Positions 1 through 6,215 of a stretch of DNA of 13,199 nt are shown here, piece by piece. The DNA lies in NCBI GenBank assembly GCA_030452775.1, contig JAKDLQ010000041.1, positions 1-13,199 of the forward strand. The letters are read 5' to 3'. This DNA comes from Micrococcales bacterium. GTDB taxonomy: Bacteria; Actinomycetota; Actinomycetes; Actinomycetales; Dermatophilaceae. The translations under genes and the position numbers were made by a program. Position 1 is the first letter of the stretch, and every line of letters starts with the position of its first letter. The notes under the pieces were generated by a model. That model saw only the letters and a program-made list of their open reading frames with translations. It ran no database searches and was not told the origin of the DNA.

Positions 1-33
1 CCCCCAGTATGCTCCGGCCGTGTTTACCGCCGC

Positions 34-73
34 GGGGGGCGCCCCCCCCCGGGGGGTTGTGGTTGTGGCCCCC
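34..73. other. G/C homopolymer palindromic tract
   Basis: Six G, CG, nine C and six G follow one another (34-56), then TTGTGGTTGTGG and five C (69-73). The arms can pair in several registers (34-40 with 41-47, or 51-55 with 69-73), and the G runs could form a G-rich structure on one strand. It may be the terminator of a gene lying left of the window, but there is only AAAA after it on the + strand and no clear T run. Nothing else supported is visible in bases 1-85. Confidence 0.35.
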
Positions 74-85
74 AAAACATGACCT

Positions 86-120
86 GCGACCTGACTCGCG
101 ACCTGACTCGCGACCTGATC
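86..120. repeat. 12-bp tandem repeat, left of vapBC
   Basis: Three head-to-tail copies of GCGACCTGACTC at 86-97, 98-109 and 110-120; the last copy is one base short (GCGACCTGATC). Two further copies of the same unit lie on the other side of the toxin-antitoxin pair at 939-962. Too short and without spacers for a CRISPR. Confidence 0.8.
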
Positions 121-124
121 ACAC

Positions 125-141
125 GCCCGGACACCCCGGGC
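125..141. other. Short perfect hairpin upstream of vapB
   Basis: GCCCGG (125-130), loop ACACC, CCGGGC (136-141). Six GC pairs with a 5-nt loop, lying just before the vapB operator. No T run follows, so a terminator role is weak; it may simply insulate the vapBC promoter. Confidence 0.4.
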
Positions 142-148
142 AACGATG

Positions 149-186
149 CCATGTGCCAAGCATGTATCGACATGTGTGTAACATGG
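149..186. promoter_or_regulatory. Nested palindromic operator for vapBC
   Basis: Two inverted repeats share one centre at 167.5. The inner one is CATGT (161-165), ATCG, ACATG (170-174); the outer one is CCATGT (149-154) and ACATGG (181-186). Positions 157-158 also pair with 177-178. It lies directly upstream of the vapB ribosome-binding site. Ribbon-helix-helix antitoxins of the FitA/VapB type bind such paired palindromes with their toxin and repress their own operon; that this site does so here is inference from symmetry and position. Confidence 0.65.
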
Positions 187-199
187 CGGAGTGAGCAAG

Positions 200-424
200 A
201 TGCTGCAGGTCCGCGACGTCCCAGACGATGTGCACGCCGAGTTGCGCCGGCGAGCCGCCGCGGCCGGAATGAGCCTGTCCGACTTCATCGGGCAGGAACT
301 CTCTCGGCTGACACGGCGACCCTCGCTGGATGACCTACTGGATCGGGCGGCACGTCGACAGGGAGATCCGATCACCTTCGCCGATGCTCGTGAGGCGGTC
401 ACCTCCGAACGCCCCCGCGAGTGA
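200..424 (+). CDS. vapB: VapB/FitA-like ribbon-helix-helix antitoxin
   Basis: This 74-residue protein should neutralise the PIN-domain toxin encoded next to it and repress the operon. Residues 1-40 match the ribbon-helix-helix pattern of FitA-like antitoxins: a short beta strand (MLQVRDVPDDVH) followed by two basic/hydrophobic helices (ELRRRAAAAGMSLSDFIGQEL). The C-terminal half is the toxin-binding tail, ending in charged residues. I choose ATG at 200 because GGAG (188-191) stands 8 nt before it. A GTG at 191 would add three residues but has a purine run touching the start codon. The stop codon overlaps the toxin start by 4 nt (GTGA), so the two are translationally coupled. Regulation is probably through the nested palindrome just upstream. 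The function call rests on family pattern and pairing. Confidence 0.85.
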   Translation: MLQVRDVPDDVHAELRRRAAAAGMSLSDFIGQELSRLTRRPSLDDLLDRAARRQGDPITFADAREAVTSERPRE

Positions 425-819
425 TCGTCGTCGACGCGTCGGTCGTCGTTGCAGCGCTACTCAGCACAGGAGGCGCCGGAGCCCGAGCCCGAGAGCGACT
501 TCGACTCGATCCCGACCTCCACGTGCCGCACCTGCTCGACGTGGAGGTCACTGCGGCACTGCGCCGACGGGTCCGCCTCGGCCAGACGGGCATCGACGTG
601 GCCACCGAGATCAGGGCTGATCTCGCAGACTTCGCCGCCCTGCGCTGGGATCACGAACCGCTCCTTGGCCGGGTCTGGGAACTGCGCGAGAACGTCTCAC
701 CCTACGACGCCGTCTATATCGTGCTTGCCGAGATGCTGGACGCACCGCTGGTCACCGGCGACGCCAGGCTCTCCCGGGCGCCAGGCTTGAACTGCCGCGT
801 CGAGGTCCTCGTCGACTGA
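421..819 (+). CDS. vapC: VapC-type PIN-domain ribonuclease toxin
   Basis: This 132-residue protein is a PIN-domain toxin, a family that cuts tRNA or rRNA in the cytoplasm when freed from its antitoxin. The four acidic residues of the Mg-binding site are visible: D5 in the opening MIVVDAS, E42 in the VEVTAAL stretch, D96 in the SPYDAVYI motif and D114 in VTGDARL. The length is normal for VapC. The start is GTG at 421 within the GTGA overlap with vapB; there is no good Shine-Dalgarno site of its own, so it depends on translation of the antitoxin, as is usual in these pairs. The last codons and the stop lie in a 22-bp tandem duplication. It is convergent to the hpaI end of the catabolic operon and seems unrelated to that pathway. 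Its RNA target cannot be read from the sequence. Confidence 0.9.
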   Translation: MIVVDASVVVAALLSTGGAGARARERLRLDPDLHVPHLLDVEVTAALRRRVRLGQTGIDVATEIRADLADFAALRWDHEPLLGRVWELRENVSPYDAVYIVLAEMLDAPLVTGDARLSRAPGLNCRVEVLVD

Positions 820-854
820 CCACCCGCCACCGGTCAACTGACCACCCGCCATCG
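811..854. repeat. 22-bp tandem duplication across vapC stop
   Basis: Bases 811-832 are repeated at 833-854 with two differences (GTCGAC/GTCAAC near the start, CACCG/CATCG at the end). The core ACTGACCACCCGCCA is identical in both copies (815-829 and 837-851). The first copy holds the last two vapC codons and its TGA; the second lies wholly outside the gene and places TGA in another frame. Confidence 0.85.
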
Positions 855-905
855 CACCTACCACAGCACAGGACGAGGCAGCTCCCACGTCGGGTCGCAT
901 CCCGG

Positions 906-943
906 GTCGCGTTTGGTGTTGTCAGGGCAACACCGTACGCGAC
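906..943. terminator. Long hairpin between convergent vapC and hpaI
   Basis: GTCGCGT (906-912) pairs with ACGCGAC (937-943), and GGTGTTG (915-921) pairs with CAACACC (928-934), around loop TCAGGG. The two-base step TT/GT between them contains one mismatch and one wobble. The site lies between two convergent genes, where a two-way terminator is expected, but there is no T run on either strand. It may instead be a cruciform tied to the 12-bp repeats that start inside its right arm. The rest of 855-1003 holds no supported gene. Confidence 0.45.
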
Positions 944-962
944 CTGACCCGCGACCTGACGC
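939..962. repeat. 12-bp tandem repeat, right of vapBC
   Basis: GCGACCTGACCC (939-950) and GCGACCTGACGC (951-962) repeat the unit seen three times at 86-120. A partial inverted form, GGGTCGC, occurs at 892-898 and 904-910, again 12 bp apart. The vapBC pair is thus bracketed by the same short repeat. Confidence 0.75.
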
Positions 963-1003
963 GTGACGATCATGACCGGCACGAGGGCGGCGCGCGCACC
1001 GTG

Positions 1004-1037
1004 CTTCACTCGACGAATCGCTTCAGTCGATGAATCG
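1004..1037. repeat. 17-bp tandem duplication across hpaI stop
   Basis: CTTCACTCGACGAATCG (1004-1020) and CTTCAGTCGATGAATCG (1021-1037) match at 15 of 17 positions. The right-hand copy holds the last hpaI codons and its stop (read on the minus strand). The left-hand copy lies just past the gene and carries the stop triplet again, 17 nt on and so out of frame. Confidence 0.8.
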
Positions 1038-1796
1038 GGCCTTCAGGGACTCGGAGCCACGGGCAAGGAGCGTGACGTCCGCCCCGACGAGGACAAAAGA
1101 TGCCCCGGCCTCGAGGTAACGCTGCGCCACGGCCGGGTCGAACGCGTTGACCCCGACAGGCTTGCCCGCCTCGCGGACCGCGTCGAACGTGCGGCCGACG
1201 GCCGCGACGACCTCCGGGTGCGTCTGCTGCCCGAGCAGCCCCATCGACGCGGCGAGGTCGGAGGGGCCGACGAACACTCCGTCGATGCCGTCGGCCGAGG
1301 CGATGCCGGCCGCGGCCTCCACTCCGGCCGCCGTCTCGATCTGCACGAACAGCGAGATGTGCTCCTCGGCGCTCTCGAGGTAGCCATCGACGCGGTTCCA
1401 GCGTGCCGAGCGCGACAGTGCGCTACCCACACCCCGTCGGCCTCGCGGCGGGTAACGCACCGCTTCGACGGCGGCGCGCGCTTCGTCGGCCGACGAGATC
1501 ATCGGCACCAGGAGGTTCTGCGCGCCGAGGTCGAGCACCCTCTTGATCGTGACGACGTCGCCGATCGGCACCCGCACGAGCGGCGTCGATGGGTATGCCG
1601 CCACGACCTGGAGCTGTCCCAGCACCGACTCGAGGCCGTTGGGGGAGTGCTCCATGTCGATGAGCAGCCAGTCCAGCCCCGCCCCCGCGCAGATCTCGGC
1701 CACGACGGGGCTGCCCGAGCACACCCACATCCCGGCGAGAGGCCGGGATGCCTCGGCGAGCCGGTCGCGGAAGGTCGGGGCTAGACGAAGCGGCAT
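1023..1796 (-). CDS. hpaI: HpaI/HpcH-type class II pyruvate aldolase
   Basis: This enzyme should cleave 4-hydroxy-2-oxoheptanedioate to pyruvate and succinic semialdehyde, the last step of the homoprotocatechuate meta-cleavage pathway. The 257-residue length fits the HpcH/HpaI family. Residues known to matter in the family are in place: D47 and H50 in LLIDMEHSPN, R75 in LVRVPIGD, E154 in FVQIETAAG and D180 in VFVGPSDLA (E and D as divalent-metal ligands). I choose ATG at 1796; an in-frame start at 1853 would add 19 residues lying wholly inside hpaH and unlike the family N terminus. GGGGA is suitably spaced upstream. The start overlaps the hpaH end by 16 nt, so coupling is likely. It is the last gene of the minus-strand operon. 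HpaI aldolases are promiscuous for the aldehyde, so the true substrate follows from context. Confidence 0.9.
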   Translation of the reverse strand: MPLRLAPTFRDRLAEASRPLAGMWVCSGSPVVAEICAGAGLDWLLIDMEHSPNGLESVLGQLQVVAAYPSTPLVRVPIGDVVTIKRVLDLGAQNLLVPMISSADEARAAVEAVRYPPRGRRGVGSALSRSARWNRVDGYLESAEEHISLFVQIETAAGVEAAAGIASADGIDGVFVGPSDLAASMGLLGQQTHPEVVAAVGRTFDAVREAGKPVGVNAFDPAVAQRYLEAGASFVLVGADVTLLARGSESLKARFID

Positions 1797-2566
1797 GAGA
1801 TGGTCCCCAGCTCCCGGTAGTCGGCCAGCACGGTGTCGCCGGGATGCACCCACATCGGCCGGGTGAACGATCCGGCGAGCACGATCTCACCCGCCTCGAG
1901 CCGGTCGTCGTGCTGGGCGAGCTTGTTGGCGAGCCAGACGACGCCGGCGGCGGGGTGATTGAGCACGGCCGCTGCGACGCCGGACTCCTCGATCACCTCG
2001 TTGCGATAGAGCAGCGCCGATACCCAGCGCAGGTCGACCTCGCCGATCGCCACGGGATTGCCGCCGTAGACCATGCCGCCTATTGCTGCGTTGTCGCTGA
2101 TCGTGTCGACGATCGTGCGGCCCTGCATCTCGATGCGCGAGCTGAGGATCTCCAGCGCGGGCACGACGTACTCGCAGGCCCGCAGCACGTCGAAGATCGT
2201 CGCGTCCGGGCCCTCGACGGCATCGCGCAGCACGAAGGCGAGCTCGACCTCGATGCGGACGTTCGAGAAGCGGTCGTGGGGAATGACGGCGCCGTTCTCG
2301 AAGACCATGTCGGCGAAGATCGCCCCGTAGTCGGGCTCGGTGATACCGGTCGCGGCCTGCATCACCTTCGAGGTGAGACCGATCTTGCGGCCGACGAGGC
2401 GACGCCCGGCCGCGATGCCGCGAGCTCGCCATTCGTTCTGCACGGCGTAGGAGTCCTCGACCGTCATGTCGGGATGCCGCGCGGTGAGCAGTGGCACGGT
2501 CGTGTGGTCGCGTTCGGCGGCGGCGAGTTCGTCGGCGATCGCCACGATGACATCTGGATCCAGCAT
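1781..2566 (-). CDS. hpaH: HpaH/HpcG-type 2-oxohept-4-ene-1,7-dioate hydratase
   Basis: This should add water to 2-oxohept-4-ene-1,7-dioate to give the 4-hydroxy-2-oxo acid that HpaI then splits. The 261 residues belong to the FAH-superfamily hydratase/decarboxylase group. The metal-binding acids E106 and E108 (RIEVELAFVL) and E139 (PALEI) are at the positions known for HpcG, and the GRKIGLTS segment (59-66) and EPDYG (77-81) are typical. ATG at 2566 has a GAGAGGAAGG purine stretch upstream. A 117-nt spacer with a strong hairpin separates it from hpaD, the widest gap in the operon, so its expression could differ from that of the genes before it. 4-Oxalocrotonate decarboxylase and 2-oxopentenoate hydratase are close relatives; the choice rests on the hpaD, hpaE and hpaI neighbours. 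Confidence 0.88.
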   Translation of the reverse strand: MLDPDVIVAIADELAAAERDHTTVPLLTARHPDMTVEDSYAVQNEWRARGIAAGRRLVGRKIGLTSKVMQAATGITEPDYGAIFADMVFENGAVIPHDRFSNVRIEVELAFVLRDAVEGPDATIFDVLRACEYVVPALEILSSRIEMQGRTIVDTISDNAAIGGMVYGGNPVAIGEVDLRWVSALLYRNEVIEESGVAAAVLNHPAAGVVWLANKLAQHDDRLEAGEIVLAGSFTRPMWVHPGDTVLADYRELGTISCRFV

Positions 2567-2600
2567 CCCTTTGCCTTCCTCTCTTGTCCATCTTCTCCAA

Positions 2601-2650
2601 GCCCGCCGGGGACCCGCCCGGGTAGGTACACGGGTGCGGTCTCGGCGGGC
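2601..2650 (-). other. Intercistronic stem-loop between hpaD and hpaH
   Basis: GCCCGCCG (2601-2608) is exactly complementary to CGGCGGGC (2643-2650). Inside, ACCCG (2612-2616) can pair with CGGGT (2631-2635). In the minus-strand transcript this gives a GC-rich hairpin after hpaD. No U run follows, so it looks like a processing or stability element, or a weak attenuator, rather than a full terminator. Confidence 0.5.
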
Positions 2651-2690
2651 CCGAACTACAGTGCCCGAACTACGATGCCCGAACTACAGC
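2649..2690. repeat. 14-bp triple tandem repeat across hpaD stop
   Basis: Three units begin at 2649, 2663 and 2677: GCCCGAACTACAGT, GCCCGAACTACGAT and GCCCGAACTACAGC. Read on the minus strand each unit contains TAG; the rightmost is the hpaD stop. As 14 is not a multiple of three, the extra TAGs fall in other frames. Confidence 0.85.
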
Positions 2691-3838
2691 TGGTGGCCCA
2701 GCTTGTACTCGCCCTGCTTGTACTCCGGCATCGGCGCCTCGTCGTCCTTGCGGGTGTAGGAGAACCCATCGGCACCGATGGTCACCGCCAGCTCCGAGGA
2801 TTCGGTGCGCTGGTGTACCGGCTGCGGGTTGCCGTCGAGGTCGAGGACGAGGGACGCATCGGTGTACCAGGACGGGACCACGGGATTGCCCCACCAGTCG
2901 CGACGCTGGTTGTCGTGGACATCCCACGTCACGACCGGGTTGTCGGGGTCGCCGGTGTAGTAGTCCTGCGTGTAGATCTCGAAGCGGTGCCCGTCGGGGT
3001 CACGCAGATAGAGGTAGAACGCGTTCGACACGCCGTGCCGGCCGGGGCCGCGCTCGATCGCGTCGGAGCGGCGCAGTGCCCCGAGCTTGTCGCAGATCGC
3101 GAGGATGTTGTGCTTCTCGTGCGTGGCGAACGCGATGTGGTGCATCCGCGGGCCGTCGCCGCCGGTCATCGCCGTGTCGTGCACGGTGGGCTTCCGGCGC
3201 ATCCACGCGGCGTAGGTGGTGCCCTCGGCGTCCTGGATGTCCTCGGTCACCCGGAAGCCGAGGTCCTCCATGTAGGCGACCGCCCGCGGCACGTCGGGGG
3301 TGACCTGGTTGAAGTGGTCGAGGCGCACCAGTGCCCCCGGCGTGTAGAGCTCGTAACGCCACGCGAGACGCTCGACGTGCTCGACGTCATAGAAGAACTC
3401 GTAGGGGAATCCGAGCGGGTCCTCGACGCGCACGGAGTCGCCGACGCCCTTCGTGAAGCCCTCGGCGCGGCGCTCGACGCGGCAGCCGAGCTCCTCGTAG
3501 AACGCGACGGCCTTGTCGAGGTCTTCGGGCGACCGCACGCGGTATGCGAACGCGGCGACCGCCGCGACCGGACCTTGCCGCAGCACGAGGTTGTGGTGGA
3601 TGAACTCCTCCATCGACCGCAGGTAGACGACGTGCTCGTCCTCTTCGGTGACGACGAGGTCAAGCACGTCGACGTAGAACTGGCGTGAGCGCGCAAGATC
3701 GGTGACGACGATCTCCATGTAGGCGCAGCGAAGGATGTCAGGCGGCGCGGCCTCGGGGGTGGGGATCGGGTCACTGGTGCCGATCGGGTCGCTCGCGGTG
3801 ACGACGGGCTCGGGAGAGTCGGGGGTGATGGCGTTCAT
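2684..3838 (-). CDS. hpaD: Homoprotocatechuate 2,3-dioxygenase (extradiol)
   Basis: This 384-residue vicinal-oxygen-chelate extradiol dioxygenase should open 3,4-dihydroxyphenylacetate to 5-carboxymethyl-2-hydroxymuconic semialdehyde. Compared from memory with the Brevibacterium fuscum enzyme, every key residue appears shifted by exactly 20. The metal ligands are H175 (LDHFNQV), H234 (RMHHIAF) and E287 (HRFEIYT). Catalytic H220 (TVHDTA) and Y277 are present, and N177, R263 and R313 of the substrate pocket are kept. The metal (Fe or Mn) cannot be told from sequence. The extra 20 residues form a Pro/Ser/Asp-rich N-terminal tail containing an 18-bp in-frame duplication (SDPIGT, SDPIPT). AAGGA spaced 7 nt before ATG 3838 supports this long start. 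It lies 44 nt after hpaE. The stop sits in a triple 14-bp repeat. Confidence 0.95.
   Translation of the reverse strand: MNAITPDSPEPVVTASDPIGTSDPIPTPEAAPPDILRCAYMEIVVTDLARSRQFYVDVLDLVVTEEDEHVVYLRSMEEFIHHNLVLRQGPVAAVAAFAYRVRSPEDLDKAVAFYEELGCRVERRAEGFTKGVGDSVRVEDPLGFPYEFFYDVEHVERLAWRYELYTPGALVRLDHFNQVTPDVPRAVAYMEDLGFRVTEDIQDAEGTTYAAWMRRKPTVHDTAMTGGDGPRMHHIAFATHEKHNILAICDKLGALRRSDAIERGPGRHGVSNAFYLYLRDPDGHRFEIYTQDYYTGDPDNPVVTWDVHDNQRRDWWGNPVVPSWYTDASLVLDLDGNPQPVHQRTESSELAVTIGADGFSYTRKDDEAPMPEYKQGEYKLGHQL
3764..3799. repeat. 18-bp in-frame duplication in hpaD 5' end
   Basis: GATCGGGTCACT at 3764-3775 recurs as GATCGGGTCGCT at 3782-3793, a period of 18 bp. It encodes the paired hexapeptides SDPIGT and SDPIPT in the tail that precedes the conserved dioxygenase domain. 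Confidence 0.7.
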
Positions 3839-3882
3839 CTGAGCGTCCTTGCTCTCGGTGGTGTCTGTCGGTACTTGATCGT

Positions 3883-5451
3883 CTACCCGTCCTCGGATTC
3901 CGCCGCCTCCGCGATCTCCTCGCGCGGCGAAGCGGGGACCTTGCCGAAGGTCGGGTTGTGCACCTCGCCGAGCGTGATGTGCACCGCCTGCTGGTCCGTG
4001 TAGAAGTCGATCGAGCGGTATCCCCCCTCATGGCCGAGACCGGAGGCCTTCACTCCGCCGAACGGGGTGCGCAGGTCGCGCACGTTGTTCGAGTTCAGCC
4101 ACACCATGCCCGCCTCGACCGCCTGGGCGAAGTTATGCGCGCGCTTGAGGTCGTTGGTCCAGACGTAGGCGGCGAGACCGTACTTCACGCCGTTGGCGAG
4201 GGCGAGCGCCTCCTCGTCGGTGTCGAAGGGCGTGATCGCGACGACCGGCCCGAAGATCTCCTCCTGGAAGATCCGAGCGTCGGGAGCGACGTCGGCGAAC
4301 ACCGTCGGCGCGACGAAGTTGCCGGTCGAGAAGCCGTCGGGACGGCCGCCACCGGCGACCAGGCGCCCCTCGGTCTTGCCGAGCTCGACGTAGCTCATGA
4401 CCTTCTCGTAGTGCTCGGGGTGCACGAGCGCACCCACCTCGGTCGCCGGGTCGTGGGGGTATCCGACCACGACTCGCGAGGCTTGAGCGGCATACCGCTC
4501 TACGAACTCGTCGTAGACCGAGCGTTCGACGAGAATGCGGCTGCCTGCCGTGCAGCGCTCCCCATTGAGCGAGAAGACGCCGAAGACCGTCGCGTTGATC
4601 GCCGTCTCGAGGTCGGCGTCGGCGAAGACGACCGCCGGCGACTTGCCGCCCAGTTCCATCGAAAGCCCCTTGAGATAGGGCGCTGCATTGCCGAAGATGA
4701 GCTGGCCCGTGCTGCTTTCGCCGGTGAAGGAGATCAGGGGCACGTCGGGGTGCTTCACCAGCGCGTCGCCGGCCGCCTCACCGAGCCCGTTGACGAGGTT
4801 GAACACCCCGGCAGGCACGCCGGCCTCCTCGAAGATGCCGGCCCACAGCGACGCCGACAGCGGCGTGAACTCGGCCGGCTTGAGCACGACGGTGTTGCCC
4901 GTGGCCAGGGCCGGCCCGAGCTTCCACGACTCGAGCATGAAGGGCGTGTTCCACGGGGTGATGAGTCCCGCGACGCCGATCGGCTTCCGGTTGACGTAGT
5001 TGATCTGCCGGCCGGGGACCTTGTAGGTGTCATCGGCATGAGCGACGATCAGGTCTGCGAAGAACCGGAAGTTTTCGGCCGCACGCCGCGCCTGCCCGAG
5101 CGCCTGAGAGATCGGTAGGCCCGAGTCGAACGACTCGAGCTCGGCGAGCCGGGCGTCCCGGGATTCGACGATGTCGGCGATCTTGTGAAGCACCCGCGAA
5201 CGCTGGCGCGGCAGCATCCGCGGCCATGGCCCGTCATCGAAGGCGCGCTTGGCGGCCGCGACGGCCAGGTCGATGTCGGCCTTCTTGCCGGCGGCAGCCT
5301 GCAGGTACGTCTCGTTCGAGACCGGGTCAAGTACATCGAAGGTCTCGCCGTCGGTCGAGTCGACGAACTGGCCGTCGATGTAGTGCTGGATGCGGGTGGG
5401 CAGATCGGCGGGGACGTGACCTGCGGTCGTCGCGATAGAGGTGTCAGTCAT
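3883..5451 (-). CDS. hpaE: 5-carboxymethyl-2-hydroxymuconic semialdehyde dehydrogenase
   Basis: This NAD-dependent aldehyde dehydrogenase (522 residues) should oxidise the HpaD product to 5-carboxymethyl-2-hydroxymuconate. The aldehyde dehydrogenase landmarks are all present: N168 in TPWNTP, K191 in VVLKPAE, E266 in the MELGGKSP motif and nucleophile C300 in GERCTAGS, with EEIFGPVV and FGGVKASGLG further on. About 20 residues at each end reach beyond the common core; the C terminus is acidic (ending AESEDG). ATG 5451 overlaps the regulator's stop by 4 nt (ATGA), and AAGGA lies upstream, so translation is probably coupled. The closest alternative is a related hydroxymuconic semialdehyde or betaine aldehyde dehydrogenase; its position directly before hpaD favours HpaE. 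Confidence 0.92.
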   Translation of the reverse strand: MTDTSIATTAGHVPADLPTRIQHYIDGQFVDSTDGETFDVLDPVSNETYLQAAAGKKADIDLAVAAAKRAFDDGPWPRMLPRQRSRVLHKIADIVESRDARLAELESFDSGLPISQALGQARRAAENFRFFADLIVAHADDTYKVPGRQINYVNRKPIGVAGLITPWNTPFMLESWKLGPALATGNTVVLKPAEFTPLSASLWAGIFEEAGVPAGVFNLVNGLGEAAGDALVKHPDVPLISFTGESSTGQLIFGNAAPYLKGLSMELGGKSPAVVFADADLETAINATVFGVFSLNGERCTAGSRILVERSVYDEFVERYAAQASRVVVGYPHDPATEVGALVHPEHYEKVMSYVELGKTEGRLVAGGGRPDGFSTGNFVAPTVFADVAPDARIFQEEIFGPVVAITPFDTDEEALALANGVKYGLAAYVWTNDLKRAHNFAQAVEAGMVWLNSNNVRDLRTPFGGVKASGLGHEGGYRSIDFYTDQQAVHITLGEVHNPTFGKVPASPREEIAEAAESEDG

Positions 5452-6215
5452 CGGTGTGTCCTTCGGTGATGAGGAGAGGATGAGTCAGCGTGGCGGGCGG
5501 CGAGGAAGGCGTCGACGGTGCGCCAACGATGGTGCCGGACGGCCAGCTCGATCTCGAGCGGGTCGGCGCCGGCACGGATGAGGTCGAGGATCCCGGTGTG
5601 CTCCTTGACGGACTGGTGAGCTCGCGCGGGCACGAACGAGAACGTCGAGTCGCGGATGCCCGACAGCCGCGACCAGCCGTGGCGCACGAGCTCGAGGATG
5701 TCCGGGTTGGGACACGGCTCGTAGAGCACCGAGTGAAACTGCTGGTTGCGCTCGGTGAAGGCGTGCGCGTCCAAGCCATCCGAATCATTCGAATCATCGG
5801 GCTCGTCCGAGTCGACGGAATCATCAGGACCGTCTGACTCCTCGAGCAGTCGAGCCATCTGCACGTTGATCGACTCGGCGCGGTCGAGGTCTGCGGTGGA
5901 CAGCAGCGGTGCGGACAGGGCCGTCGCCGCGCCCTCGACCAGGCCGAGGGTCTGCATCGCGAAGACGTACTCGTCTTCATCGATGAGAGCCACATGGGCG
6001 CCGACGTTGCGCTCGAACGTCACGAGGCCCTCCGCCTCGAGGCGGCGGATCGCCTCTCGCACCGGGGCGACGCTCATGCCGAGGTCGTCCGCGATCGGCC
6101 CGAGCACGAGCCGGAAGCCCGGGCGGTACTCGTCGTTGGAGATCCGCTCGCGAATCCACTCGTAGGCCCGCTGGGACTTGCTGCCGTCGGAGGCCTCAGG
6201 CATGGCGGGGCTCAT
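5448..6215 (-). CDS. GntR-family (FCD) transcriptional regulator
   Basis: This 255-residue protein is probably the local regulator of the cluster. Residues about 14-75 form a GntR winged helix with the signature MSVAPVREAIRRLEAEGLV (47-65). The rest is an FCD ligand-binding domain with candidate metal-site histidines H161 (NQQFH), H206 (KEHTG) and H228 (AVRHH). An acidic Asp/Ser-rich insert at 126-149 interrupts the domain and is encoded by a small repeat. It is the second gene of the operon it likely controls, joined to both neighbours by 4-nt ATGA overlaps (6212-6215 and 5448-5451), which implies autoregulation. The likely target is the palindrome in the divergent promoter at 7792-7803. FCD regulators mostly bind small carboxylic acids, so an aromatic acid or a ring-cleavage product is the natural effector; that is inference. 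Confidence 0.9.
   Translation of the reverse strand: MSPAMPEASDGSKSQRAYEWIRERISNDEYRPGFRLVLGPIADDLGMSVAPVREAIRRLEAEGLVTFERNVGAHVALIDEDEYVFAMQTLGLVEGAATALSAPLLSTADLDRAESINVQMARLLEESDGPDDSVDSDEPDDSNDSDGLDAHAFTERNQQFHSVLYEPCPNPDILELVRHGWSRLSGIRDSTFSFVPARAHQSVKEHTGILDLIRAGADPLEIELAVRHHRWRTVDAFLAARHADSSSPHHRRTHR
5769..5840 (-). repeat. Low-complexity Asp/Ser insert inside the GntR gene
   Basis: This stretch encodes residues 126-149 of the regulator, nearly all Asp, Ser, Glu, Pro and Asn. GAATCAT occurs at 5782-5788, 5791-5797 and 5818-5824; the first two copies are 9 bp apart and so in frame. It looks like an expanded short repeat. Confidence 0.7.

Noticed and set aside
86..120. Possible CRISPR array
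   Set aside because: The units are 12 bp and directly joined without spacers, and there are no cas genes.
191..199. GTG at 191 as the vapB start
   Set aside because: The purine-rich stretch touches the codon, leaving no spacing; ATG at 200 has GGAG at a proper 8-nt distance.
1844..3688. A 614-codon open frame on the + strand
   Set aside because: It runs opposite hpaH and hpaD, whose catalytic residues are fully recognisable. Its product is a composition-driven mix of R, V, D, H and G with no recognisable domain; long antisense frames are usual in high-GC DNA.
3958..5118. A 386-codon open frame on the + strand
   Set aside because: It is antisense to hpaE, which has all aldehyde dehydrogenase motifs.
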